Shown here in pieces: positions 1-7,160 of a DNA stretch of 29,779 bases. The first letter of the stretch is position 1. Each line of letters opens with the position of its first letter. A program made the translations under genes and the position numbers. This DNA comes from Scybalocola_A sp900557175 (GTDB taxonomy: Bacteria > Bacillota > Clostridia > Lachnospirales > Lachnospiraceae): positions 1-29,779 of the forward strand of contig CALADH010000076.1 in the NCBI GenBank assembly GCA_937890745.1, given 5' to 3'. The notes under the pieces were generated by a model. It saw nothing but the letters and a program-made list of their open reading frames with translations, was not told where the DNA came from and made no database searches.

Positions 1-239
1 TCAGTATGTGTGAGGAAATGGAAAAAATCTATAGCGAGGGGCGTACGGAAGGCCGCTTAGAAGGCCGAATGGAAGGCCGTTTAGAAGGCCGCTTAGAAGG
101 CCGAATGGAAGGACAACGAAAGATGGCATTGTCATTAGCGAATATGGGAATGCCTTCGGAGAAGATTGCTGAAGCAGCCGGTGTCAGTGCAGAGATGGTA
201 GAGACGTGGCTTTCTAGTAGTAAGAATGCAGATAAATAA
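1..239 (+). CDS. 3' end of an EGR-repeat protein, probably Rpn-family nuclease/transposase relative (partial)
   Basis: The frame is open from base 3 to the stop at 239, so this is the C-terminal part of a longer protein cut by the window edge. An ATG at 6 is in frame but has no visible ribosome binding site and is probably internal. The visible part has a run of EGRxEGR repeats (about residues 11-36 counted from that ATG), then a helical tail ending in a small helix-turn-helix-like segment (GMPSEKIAEAAGVS). Many PD-(D/E)XK proteins of the Rpn/YhgA-like transposase family in Firmicutes end this way, with a charged repeat tail and a short 'IAeatGls' motif. The catalytic domain is outside the window, so the family call is inferred from the tail alone. 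It is followed by its own terminator and seems unrelated to the envelope genes. Confidence 0.55.
   Translation, partial: SMCEEMEKIYSEGRTEGRLEGRMEGRLEGRLEGRMEGQRKMALSLANMGMPSEKIAEAAGVSAEMVETWLSSSKNADK
48..107 (+). repeat. 12-bp tandem repeat coding EGRL/EGRM
   Basis: Five in-frame copies of a 12-base unit (gaaggccgctta and variants ending gaatg or ttta) lie head to tail, followed by a degenerate sixth copy at 108-119. Each codes Glu-Gly-Arg-Leu/Met. Near-identical units allow copy-number change by slippage without breaking the frame. Confidence 0.85.
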
Positions 240-253
240 TCAGTGTGATTTAT

Positions 254-295
254 AAAAAGGCGTATCTTCCGAGAAATGGTTGATACGCCTTTTTT
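254..295 (+). terminator. Intrinsic terminator after the EGR-repeat gene
   Basis: AAGGCGTATC at 257-266 pairs with GATACGCCTT at 282-291, with a 15-base loop. T residues continue to 295 and A residues precede the stem, so it could work in both directions. It separates the partial gene from the rhamnose operon. Confidence 0.85.
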
Positions 296-319
296 AGTAA
301 AGAAGTTTATGCCATGTCA

Positions 320-348
320 TTGCGGCAGGCAAGGTTTTGGGGTATACT
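320..348 (+). promoter_or_regulatory. Candidate sigma-A promoter of the rfb operon
   Basis: A -35-like TTGCGG (320-325) and a -10 TATACT (343-348) are separated by 17 bases, about 40 bases before the rfbA start. The -35 is weak. The palindrome GTATAC occurs at the -10 (342-347) and again at 361-366. Confidence 0.5.
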
Positions 349-387
349 TTATATATGAATGTATACGAGTTTACGGAGGAGTGACGA

Positions 388-1275
388 ATGAAAGGAATTA
401 TTTTAGCCGGAGGTTCCGGTACGAGATTATATCCGCTGACGATGGTGACGTCAAAGCAGCTGCTTCCTATTTATGATAAACCGATGATTTATTATCCGCT
501 GTCTGTGCTTATGAATGCGGGAATCAGGGATATTTTGATTATTTCGACACCGGCGGATACACCGCGGTTTGAGGCGTTGTTTGGTGACGGAAGTCAGTTT
601 GGGATTCATTTGTCTTATGAGGTGCAGCCGTCGCCGGACGGACTTGCTCAGGCTTTTATAATCGGTGAAGATTTTATTGGTAATGATTCGGTGGCAATGA
701 TTTTGGGTGATAATATTTTTGCCGGACATGGACTTATAAAGCGTTTGAAGAAAGCGGCCGCGAAGACAAGCGGTGCGACGATATTTGGCTATTATGTCGA
801 TGATCCGGAGCGATTTGGCATTGTCGAATTTGATGACAGCGGCAGGGCTGTGTCTATTGAGGAAAAGCCTGAGAAGCCTAAAAGTAATTACTGTGTGACC
901 GGACTTTATTTTTATGATAACAAGGTTGTAGAGTATGCGAAATCGTTGAAGCCATCGTGGCGCGGTGAATATGAGATTACAGATATTAATCAGATTTATC
1001 TTGAGCATGGGACACTGGATGTCGAGCTTTTGGGACAAGGATTTACGTGGTTGGATACAGGTACACATGAATCGCTTGTGGAGGCAACAAATTTTGTCAA
1101 GACAATAGAGACACATCAGCACAGAAAGATAGGGTGTCTTGAGGAAATCGCATATTTGAACGGTTGGATTACAAAAGAGCAGCTGCTTAAAGATATCGAG
1201 GCTTTAAAGAAAAACCAATATGGTCAGTATTTGCTTGATGTTTTATCGGGCAAGTATTTAGATAAACTTTTTTAA
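388..1275 (+). CDS. rfbA: Glucose-1-phosphate thymidylyltransferase
   Basis: This cytoplasmic enzyme makes dTDP-glucose from glucose-1-phosphate and dTTP, the first step to dTDP-L-rhamnose. The 295-residue length fits the RmlA family. The N-terminal nucleotide-binding signature LAGGSGTRLYPLT (residues 6-18) is followed by K23 and the LLPIYDKPMIYYP stretch. A metal-binding GDNIFAG motif lies near residue 107, and EEKP with the later GLYFYD stretch are also typical. The start at 388 is supported by GGAGGAG at 376-382. It is the first gene of the rfbA-rfbB-rfbD-rfbC set, all on the same strand with short gaps, so the identification is firm. It is probably transcribed from the promoter at 320-348. 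Confidence 0.96.
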   Translation: MKGIILAGGSGTRLYPLTMVTSKQLLPIYDKPMIYYPLSVLMNAGIRDILIISTPADTPRFEALFGDGSQFGIHLSYEVQPSPDGLAQAFIIGEDFIGNDSVAMILGDNIFAGHGLIKRLKKAAAKTSGATIFGYYVDDPERFGIVEFDDSGRAVSIEEKPEKPKSNYCVTGLYFYDNKVVEYAKSLKPSWRGEYEITDINQIYLEHGTLDVELLGQGFTWLDTGTHESLVEATNFVKTIETHQHRKIGCLEEIAYLNGWITKEQLLKDIEALKKNQYGQYLLDVLSGKYLDKLF

Positions 1276-1293
1276 AATAGAATAGGAGATATT

Positions 1294-2328
1294 ATGACAA
1301 TTTTAGTGACAGGCGGTGCCGGCTTTATTGGCGCCAATTTTATATATTTGGAATTGGAGAAGCATCCGGAGGACAGAATTGTATGTATTGATAAGCTAAC
1401 CTATGCCGGAAACATTGAGACATTAAATGAGGCGATGAAAAGTCCAAACTTTCGGTTTGTAAAAGGCGATATTTGTGACAGAGAGGCAGTGTTTAAGCTG
1501 TTTGAGGAGGAAACTTTGGATATTGTCGTTAATTTTGCGGCGGAAAGTCATGTAGACAGAAGTATAGAAAATCCGTCAATATTTTTGGAAACGAATATTT
1601 TAGGAACACAGGTGTTGATGGACGCGAGCCGTACTTACGGTGTGAAGCGTTACCATCAGGTATCGACGGATGAGGTTTACGGCGATCTGCCCCTTGACAG
1701 ACCGGATTTATTTTTTACAGAGGAAACACCTTTAAAGACTTCAAGTCCGTATAGTTCTTCTAAGGCAGGCGCCGATTTGCTCGTCAATGCTTATCACAGA
1801 ACGTTCGGGCTTCCGACAACAATCAGCCGGTGCAGTAATAATTACGGGCCGTATCAGTTCCCTGAAAAGCTTATTCCACTGATGATTGCCAATGCGCTTA
1901 AGGATCAGCCGCTGCCGGTCTACGGCGAGGGACTCAACGTCAGAGACTGGCTGTATGTAGAGGATCACTGTAAGGCGATTGATTTGATTATCCGTCACGG
2001 CAAGACCGGCGAGATTTATAATATCGGCGGTCATAATGAGATGAAAAATATAGATATCGTTAAACTGATTTGTGCTGCCTTGGGAAAACCGGAAAGTCTG
2101 ATTACACATGTTGCAGACCGCAAAGGTCATGATATGAGGTATGCCATTGATCCGGCAAAGATTCATCGCGAGCTTGGATGGCTTCCGGAGACGATGTTTA
2201 AGGAAGGTATTCAGAAAACAATTCGGTGGTATTTAGATAATAAGGCATGGTGGGAACGGATTATTTCCGGTGAATATCAGAATTATTTTGAAAAGATGTA
2301 CGGGCAGAGACTTAAAGATGTAAAATAG
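1294..2328 (+). CDS. rfbB: dTDP-glucose 4,6-dehydratase
   Basis: This NAD-dependent short-chain dehydrogenase/reductase converts dTDP-glucose to dTDP-4-keto-6-deoxyglucose. The 344 residues contain the Rossmann motif TGGAGFIG (6-13), the catalytic triad segment STDEVYG with T125, D126 and E127, and the YxxxK pair Y153/K157. The phrase NFAAESHVDRS, typical of RmlB, is also present. AGGAG at 1284-1288 lies just ahead of the ATG, and the gene starts 18 bases after rfbA. The closest alternatives are UDP-glucose epimerases or UDP-GlcNAc dehydratases, but the intact TDE triad and the rfb neighbours make RmlB the clear choice. Confidence 0.96.
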   Translation: MTILVTGGAGFIGANFIYLELEKHPEDRIVCIDKLTYAGNIETLNEAMKSPNFRFVKGDICDREAVFKLFEEETLDIVVNFAAESHVDRSIENPSIFLETNILGTQVLMDASRTYGVKRYHQVSTDEVYGDLPLDRPDLFFTEETPLKTSSPYSSSKAGADLLVNAYHRTFGLPTTISRCSNNYGPYQFPEKLIPLMIANALKDQPLPVYGEGLNVRDWLYVEDHCKAIDLIIRHGKTGEIYNIGGHNEMKNIDIVKLICAALGKPESLITHVADRKGHDMRYAIDPAKIHRELGWLPETMFKEGIQKTIRWYLDNKAWWERIISGEYQNYFEKMYGQRLKDVK

Positions 2329-2339
2329 GAGACGGTCAT

Positions 2340-3206
2340 ATGAAAGTTTTAGTAACCGGTGCAAACGGGCAGCTTGGCACAGATGTAATGGCTGAACTTG
2401 TAAAAAGAGGGCACGATGCTGTCGGTGTTGATGTCTCGGAGATGGATATTACAAAGGCAGATGAAGTCTGCCGCGTGATGACTGCCGCAGAACCTGAAGC
2501 AGTGATTCACTGTGCGGCATGGACTGCGGTTGATGATGCGGAGGATAAACCTGAAGCAGTGCGTGCCGTCAATGCGCTTGGCACTGAAAACATTGCACGC
2601 TTATGCAAAGAACAGGACTGTAAATTGATGTATATTTCCACAGATTATGTGTTTGACGGAACAGGGAAAAGACCTTGGGAGCCGGATGATGACAGACAGC
2701 CTTTAAATGTTTACGGACAGACAAAGTATGAAGGTGAGCTTGCAGCACAAAAATATGCGGAAAAGCTTTTTATTGTGCGGATTGCGTGGGTATTCGGTCT
2801 CAATGGAAAGAATTTTGTTAAGACAATGCTGGATTTGGCAAAGACACATACGGATTTGAATGTTGTCAATGATCAGATCGGTTCTCCGACGTATACGAAG
2901 GATTTAGCGAGACTGCTTGCAGATATGATTGAAACGGATAAGTACGGCTGTTACCATGCTACAAATGAAGGATTTTGTTCATGGTATGAATTTGCCTGTG
3001 AAATTTTCAGACAGGCGGCGGCGCTCGGTCATGAGGAATGTCGGCATGTTATTATGCATCCGGTCAGCAGCAGCGAGTTTGTGACAAGGGCGGTGCGTCC
3101 GTCAAACAGCCGCATGAGTAAGAAAAAATTATCAGAAAATGGTTTTAGGCGATTGCCGGAGTGGCAGGATGCGGTGACGAGATATTTAAAAGAAATAGGG
3201 TATTAG
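2340..3206 (+). CDS. rfbD: dTDP-4-dehydrorhamnose reductase
   Basis: It catalyses the last step to dTDP-L-rhamnose, NAD(P)H reduction of dTDP-4-keto-L-rhamnose. The 288 residues show the glycine motif GANGQLG (7-13), ISTDYVFDG (about 99-107) and the YxxxK pair Y125/K129, all in the spacing usual for RmlD. The ribosome binding site AGGAG overlaps the rfbB stop codon, and the gap between the genes is 11 bases, so the two are probably translationally linked. The order A-B-D-C differs from the common A-C-B-D arrangement, but the set is complete. Confidence 0.95.
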   Translation: MKVLVTGANGQLGTDVMAELVKRGHDAVGVDVSEMDITKADEVCRVMTAAEPEAVIHCAAWTAVDDAEDKPEAVRAVNALGTENIARLCKEQDCKLMYISTDYVFDGTGKRPWEPDDDRQPLNVYGQTKYEGELAAQKYAEKLFIVRIAWVFGLNGKNFVKTMLDLAKTHTDLNVVNDQIGSPTYTKDLARLLADMIETDKYGCYHATNEGFCSWYEFACEIFRQAAALGHEECRHVIMHPVSSSEFVTRAVRPSNSRMSKKKLSENGFRRLPEWQDAVTRYLKEIGY

Positions 3207-3215
3207 GAGAGCGCT

Positions 3216-3761
3216 ATGGGACAGATAAAAGTAAGCAAATGTAATATTGAAGGTCTTTATGTGATTGAACCAAGGGTTCATGAGGATGAACGCGGCTATT
3301 TTATGGAAACGTACAACCAGAGAGATATGGAAGAAGCCGGGTTGAATATGAAGTTTGTGCAGGATAATCAGTCGATGTCAGTGCGCGGTGTACTGCGCGG
3401 TCTCCATTATCAAAAAGAGTTTCCTCAGGGAAAGCTTGTGCGTGTTCTTAAAGGGAGAGTATTTGATGTTGCGGTTGACATAAGAGAGGATTCTGAGACA
3501 TACGGACAGTGGTTCGGTGTGGAATTGTCCGATGAAAATAAAAAACAGTTTTATATATCCGAGGGTTTTGCCCATGGATTTTTAGTACTTTCAAAGACGG
3601 CAGAATTTGCATATAAGTGTACAGATTTTTACCGCCCCGATGATGAGGGCGGCATTGCATGGGATGATAAAGATATCAATATACAATGGCCGTTTGAAGA
3701 AGGGATGGAAATTATATTATCAGAAAAAGATAAAAAATGGAAAGGACTGAAGGAACAATGA
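3216..3761 (+). CDS. rfbC: dTDP-4-dehydrorhamnose 3,5-epimerase
   Basis: This cupin-fold epimerase inverts C3 and C5 of dTDP-4-keto-6-deoxyglucose before reduction by RfbD. The 181-residue length is normal. Catalytic-type residues are visible as H64 in RGLHYQ and the tyrosine of the FAYKCTDFY segment (Y133), and SEGFAHGFLVL is a family signature. GAGAG just before the ATG serves as ribosome binding site. Its TGA stop overlaps the ATG of the following secreted DUF4214 gene (ATGA), so a sugar-nucleotide gene is directly coupled to a surface protein gene. Confidence 0.96.
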   Translation: MGQIKVSKCNIEGLYVIEPRVHEDERGYFMETYNQRDMEEAGLNMKFVQDNQSMSVRGVLRGLHYQKEFPQGKLVRVLKGRVFDVAVDIREDSETYGQWFGVELSDENKKQFYISEGFAHGFLVLSKTAEFAYKCTDFYRPDDEGGIAWDDKDINIQWPFEEGMEIILSEKDKKWKGLKEQ

Positions 3762-5368
3762 AAAAAGTAGTAGCATGTGGATTGACAGCGGCAATTTTGA
3801 TGGGCTCTGTGAATGTGTATGCAGCCGAGAATGAGACGGCAGAAGTTCAGGCAGCCGAGAGTGAGATGGCAGAGACGCAGGCAGACGGGAGCGGGACATC
3901 AGAGACGCAGGCAGCCGAGAGTGAGACCTCAGAGACGCAGGCAGCCGAGAGTGAGACCTCAGAGACGCAGGCAGCCGGGACAGAAGCGGCAGAGATTTTG
4001 GCGGAAACAGCTCAGAATGAAAAAACAGAGGATAGAGTGGAAGCTTTTGTCCAAAGATTTTACAAAAATATTCTCGGCCGCAATGCATCAAAGGAGGAGA
4101 TGTCCGGCTGGGTTTATAATTTGAAGTCGGGTAAAGAAAAGGCTGCAGATGTTGGTGTTGGTTTTATACAAAGCAAAGAGTTTAAAGAAAAAAATCTTTC
4201 TGATTCGGAATATGTCAAAGTTTTATACAGAGCCTTTTTCGGCAGGGAGGCCGACAGTGCGGGGCTTAAATCATGGGCTAAAGTGCTGGATGAAGGGCTG
4301 ACTCGGATGCAGGTGTACAGAGGCTTTGCCGAGTCGGATGAGTTTACAAAGCTTTGTGCGGAATATGGTATTGTGCGCGGCAATGTTTCTTTGACTGCAG
4401 CGAGAGATCAAAATGAAGGGGTGACAAAGTTTGTTTCCAGGTGTTATAAGCTTTGCCTTGGAAGAAAAGCCGATGAAGACGGGCTTGAAGGCTGGTGCAG
4501 TCAGATTTTGACCGGTAGGAATACGGCAAAAAAGGCTGCTTACGGTTTTGTTTTTTCTGACGAATTCAGAAAAAAGAATTTGTCTGACGAGGAATATGTC
4601 AGAGTGATGTACAGGCTGTTTTTGGACAGGGAAGCCGATGGCAGCGGTGTAAAGTCATGGGTGAAGGTGCTTAAAAGCGGAAAAAGCAGACTTCATGTTT
4701 TTGAAGGCTTTGCAGATTCGCCGGAATTCCAGAAATTATGTAAAAAATATAATATGAATTCAGGAAGCGGTGTTCCTGTAATTAATACAAAAGAAGCATA
4801 TCGGAATCAGCTGATCGATATTTATAACAATCCGTGGAAGTATTATGAGGAACTTGGAAATTATGAGGTGACTTATAACGAATTCAGAATTGCGGATGCG
4901 ACCGGCGATGGTATTGAAGATTTAATTGTTGACTTTGTAGATACATATACGGCAGCAATGTATTCAAGGATTTATTCATGTAATGAAAACGGTATATATT
5001 CAGTGGATACGACCGGAGTCGGTTCAAAGTTATATACAGGCGGCATTATAGAAATACCGGAATCACATAATCATACAATGGGAAATGCTGTTTGGCCTAC
5101 ATTTATTCAAGGGTTTAAAAACGGAGAGTTTAAACAGATTGCATACTATTATTGTGAAGAACGAGAGTACAATAATGATTTCCCATATTATGATGATAAG
5201 GATGGCGATGGTATTGTATATTATTTCGCTCCTGAGTACAATAGTCAGACTCCCCCAATTGATTACAAAGAGTTTAAGAGTAAATACGACAGTGTGATGA
5301 AAGGTCATGAGAAGATTAATGTGAAGTCACAGAATTTGACATGGTCTAATATCAATGCAATTCGCTGA
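3758..5368 (+). CDS. Secreted DUF4214 protein with C-terminal domain of unknown function
   Basis: The product is 536 residues if translation starts at the ATG overlapping the rfbC stop. That start opens a clear signal peptide (MKKVVACGLTAAILMG..., likely cleavage after VYA near residue 22), whereas an in-frame ATG at 3737 would put charged residues ahead of it. Residues about 25-90 are an Ala/Glu/Ser/Thr-rich linker made of 10-residue repeats. Residues about 94-333 hold four DUF4214 half-units with the pattern Y..hLGR.AD..GL..W...L..G.....V..GF..S.EF. The remaining roughly 200 residues form a domain I cannot name, with two Asp-rich, calcium-loop-like motifs (DATGDGIEDL and DKDGDGIVY) and many Tyr residues. 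It is the last gene of the rhamnose operon and ends at a convergent terminator. Extracellular location is well supported; the function is unknown. Confidence 0.85.
   Translation: MKKVVACGLTAAILMGSVNVYAAENETAEVQAAESEMAETQADGSGTSETQAAESETSETQAAESETSETQAAGTEAAEILAETAQNEKTEDRVEAFVQRFYKNILGRNASKEEMSGWVYNLKSGKEKAADVGVGFIQSKEFKEKNLSDSEYVKVLYRAFFGREADSAGLKSWAKVLDEGLTRMQVYRGFAESDEFTKLCAEYGIVRGNVSLTAARDQNEGVTKFVSRCYKLCLGRKADEDGLEGWCSQILTGRNTAKKAAYGFVFSDEFRKKNLSDEEYVRVMYRLFLDREADGSGVKSWVKVLKSGKSRLHVFEGFADSPEFQKLCKKYNMNSGSGVPVINTKEAYRNQLIDIYNNPWKYYEELGNYEVTYNEFRIADATGDGIEDLIVDFVDTYTAAMYSRIYSCNENGIYSVDTTGVGSKLYTGGIIEIPESHNHTMGNAVWPTFIQGFKNGEFKQIAYYYCEEREYNNDFPYYDDKDGDGIVYYFAPEYNSQTPPIDYKEFKSKYDSVMKGHEKINVKSQNLTWSNINAIR
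3841..3990 (+). repeat. 30-bp tandem repeat in the linker of the rfb-operon DUF4214 gene
   Basis: Five units of 30 bases lie in register. The copies at 3901-3930 and 3931-3960 are identical, and those at 3841, 3871 and 3961 are diverged. Each unit codes ten residues of the AAESETSETQ type. The exact copies suggest recent duplication and possible length variation between strains. Confidence 0.9.
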
Positions 5369-5409
5369 GAATTTTGGACAGTGATATAAAATTAAAAAAT
5401 GCATACATA

Positions 5410-5453
5410 AACAGCACCCGGGAAGATGATGACACATTTTCCCGGGTGCTGTT
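5410..5453. terminator. Shared terminator between convergent DUF4214 genes
   Basis: A perfect 13-bp inverted repeat, AACAGCACCCGGG (5410-5422) and CCCGGGTGCTGTT (5441-5453), surrounds an 18-base loop. It lies between the stop at 5368 and the convergent stop at 5491. T-tracts are poor on both sides, with the best one (ATTTTTTAA) on the minus strand a few bases further out. The stem strength and position still support a bidirectional terminator. Confidence 0.75.
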
Positions 5454-5490
5454 ATGTTATAAAAGACGATTTAATTAGTTGCTAATATTC

Positions 5491-7098
5491 TTATTTTATG
5501 CCGTAGCTTGCACAGATTTTTCTAAATTCATTGGAATCTGCGAAACCGTTAAAGACGTGTTCGCGGCTCTTGCCGTTTTTGAGAACTTTAACCCAGCTGT
5601 TAAGTCCGGCAGGATCAGCCTCTCTGTCCATGAATACGCGGTACATTGTTTTAACAAATTCTTCATTTGAGAGTTTTTTATTCTTAAATTCGGCAGAGAA
5701 TACAAAACCGTGGGCTGCCTGCTTGGCGGTGTTCTTTCCGGTTAAAATCTGATTGCACCAGCCGTTGATGCCGGCTTCATCACCTTTTCTTCCGAGGCAA
5801 AGCTTGTAGCAGCGTGCAATAAATTTTGTGACACCTTCATTTTGATCCATCGGTGCTGTCAGAATGGCATTGCCGCGAATAATACCATAGGTATTGCATA
5901 TTTTTGTAAATTCTTCAGATTCGGCAAAGCCTTTAAATACATGGAGTCTTGAAAGACCGTCATCAAGTACTTTCTGCCATGCAGCAAGACCGGCACCGTC
6001 AGCCTCTCTGTCAAGGAATGTTTTGTATAATACAGAAATATATTCTTTATCGCTTAAGTTACGCTTTTTAAATTCAGGGCTTTCAACAAATCCCTGGGCA
6101 ACTTTAGCACCTTGTTCTTTTTTGCTTCTCAGCACTTCTGTCCAACTATTCAGACCGGAAGGATCTGCTTCACGACCTAACAACTGAGTATATAACCGTG
6201 AAACAAATGCTTTTATCTGATCTTTAACATTGATTGTCACAGTGATGTCATAGCCCTGGCAGTAAATCGTTATTGTCTGCGGGCCTTCTTTATTCGGATC
6301 AAAACCTGTAACCATTTCATCAATGACAGGAACAATGCCTGTAAAGCCGTTAGTATATTGGATCGTAAGAACTAAGCCCTGTTCCTCAAGTGTTTGTCCG
6401 ACATTGTAGTTGTCAAGTCCTAAAACTCCAAACTCCTGAATTTCATAATCGCCTGTGAAAAGCTGTACCCATGTCGGGGAACCGGAGCGGTAGCCTAAAC
6501 CGATAACATCAAAGCCTTCATATAACATATTGGCACGATGGCCGGGACTGTTATACCATGCAGTAACAACCTCCTCTGGAGAGCGCTGCCCACGTGCAAT
6601 ATTTTCACCGAAGAACATATATGGAATTCCCATTTCTTTAGTAATTGTGGAACAGTCGGTACCATTAGGACGAGTGTGTGAGAAGTAGCCGTGGCACTCG
6701 TCAGCGCGGACCATTGCGGCATCGGTTAGAGAACCGCCTAAGGCAAGAAGGTCAATACCGTATGATGCACGAATCTTATTGACAATATAAAGTTCCTGAA
6801 TCTGAATGGCAAATAGTTCGTCATCGGTGCTGTATGCCTGTGGCAGATTGGAAAGGATATTATTCATCGTTGTGTCATTTGGCATCAAAGCATTGATGTC
6901 GATATCCTTTTCGGGAACATCAGATAATGTCTGAGAGCCTGCAGCTTCTAAAATATCCGGCTGTTGTACTTCTTGCGTCTCACTTTCCGTGATTTCTGTG
7001 ATTTCAGTTTCAGTTTCGGCAGCACTGACAGGAAGTGCTGCACCAAATGTCATAAGACCGGCCATAACCAAAGCCAATAATTTTTTTGATCTTATCAT
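5491..7098 (-). CDS. Secreted CAP/SCP-domain protein with Ig-like module and DUF4214 repeats
   Basis: The product has 535 residues. A signal peptide (about 1-26, cleavage near VSA/AE) is followed by a Glu/Thr-rich stretch. A CAP (SCP/PR-1) domain at about 103-216 shows FSHTRPNGT, GENIA (164-168) and AWYNSPGHRANML (180-192). A bacterial Ig-like (Big_3-type) segment covers about 229-291, and four DUF4214 half-units about 295-535. CAP proteins are widespread secreted proteins with varied or unknown activities, so no reaction is assigned. The ribosome binding site AAGGAG sits just before the start. It is the last gene of the manC-gmd-rmd operon strand, 62 bases after the L,D-transpeptidase gene. 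Its DUF4214 part closely resembles that of the convergent gene at 3758-5368, more than those of the other two proteins. Confidence 0.88.
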   Translation of the reverse strand: MIRSKKLLALVMAGLMTFGAALPVSAAETETEITEITESETQEVQQPDILEAAGSQTLSDVPEKDIDINALMPNDTTMNNILSNLPQAYSTDDELFAIQIQELYIVNKIRASYGIDLLALGGSLTDAAMVRADECHGYFSHTRPNGTDCSTITKEMGIPYMFFGENIARGQRSPEEVVTAWYNSPGHRANMLYEGFDVIGLGYRSGSPTWVQLFTGDYEIQEFGVLGLDNYNVGQTLEEQGLVLTIQYTNGFTGIVPVIDEMVTGFDPNKEGPQTITIYCQGYDITVTINVKDQIKAFVSRLYTQLLGREADPSGLNSWTEVLRSKKEQGAKVAQGFVESPEFKKRNLSDKEYISVLYKTFLDREADGAGLAAWQKVLDDGLSRLHVFKGFAESEEFTKICNTYGIIRGNAILTAPMDQNEGVTKFIARCYKLCLGRKGDEAGINGWCNQILTGKNTAKQAAHGFVFSAEFKNKKLSNEEFVKTMYRVFMDREADPAGLNSWVKVLKNGKSREHVFNGFADSNEFRKICASYGIK

Positions 7099-7120
7099 AA
7101 ATTACATCTCCTTAAATAAA

Positions 7121-7157
7121 CAGATATTAGAATACAATATCTGATGCCGACATTATA
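7121..7157 (-). promoter_or_regulatory. Possible internal promoter and hairpin before the CAP gene
   Basis: In the 62-base gap, a minus-strand TATAAT (7157-7152) is followed 8 bases later by a perfect 8-bp inverted repeat, CAGATATT/AATATCTG (7121-7143, 7-base loop). No good -35 is seen, so this may be only an intercistronic hairpin. TTTATTT after the stem would also fit a weak attenuator. Confidence 0.35.
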
Positions 7158-7160
7158 GTT

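Noticed and set aside
451..1122. Minus-strand ORF of 223 codons within rfbA
   Set aside because: It lies fully opposite rfbA, has no ribosome binding site and no family features, so it is a shadow frame.
3841..3990. Possible CRISPR array from regularly spaced repeats
   Set aside because: Units are contiguous, in frame and coding, with no unique spacers, and no cas genes are near. The same holds for 9004-9147 and 48-107.
3720..4091. Minus-strand ORF with RLPASLRSHS-type repeats
   Set aside because: The repeats are the complement of the 30-bp linker repeat of the DUF4214 gene on the plus strand. The plus-strand gene has the signal peptide and domains.
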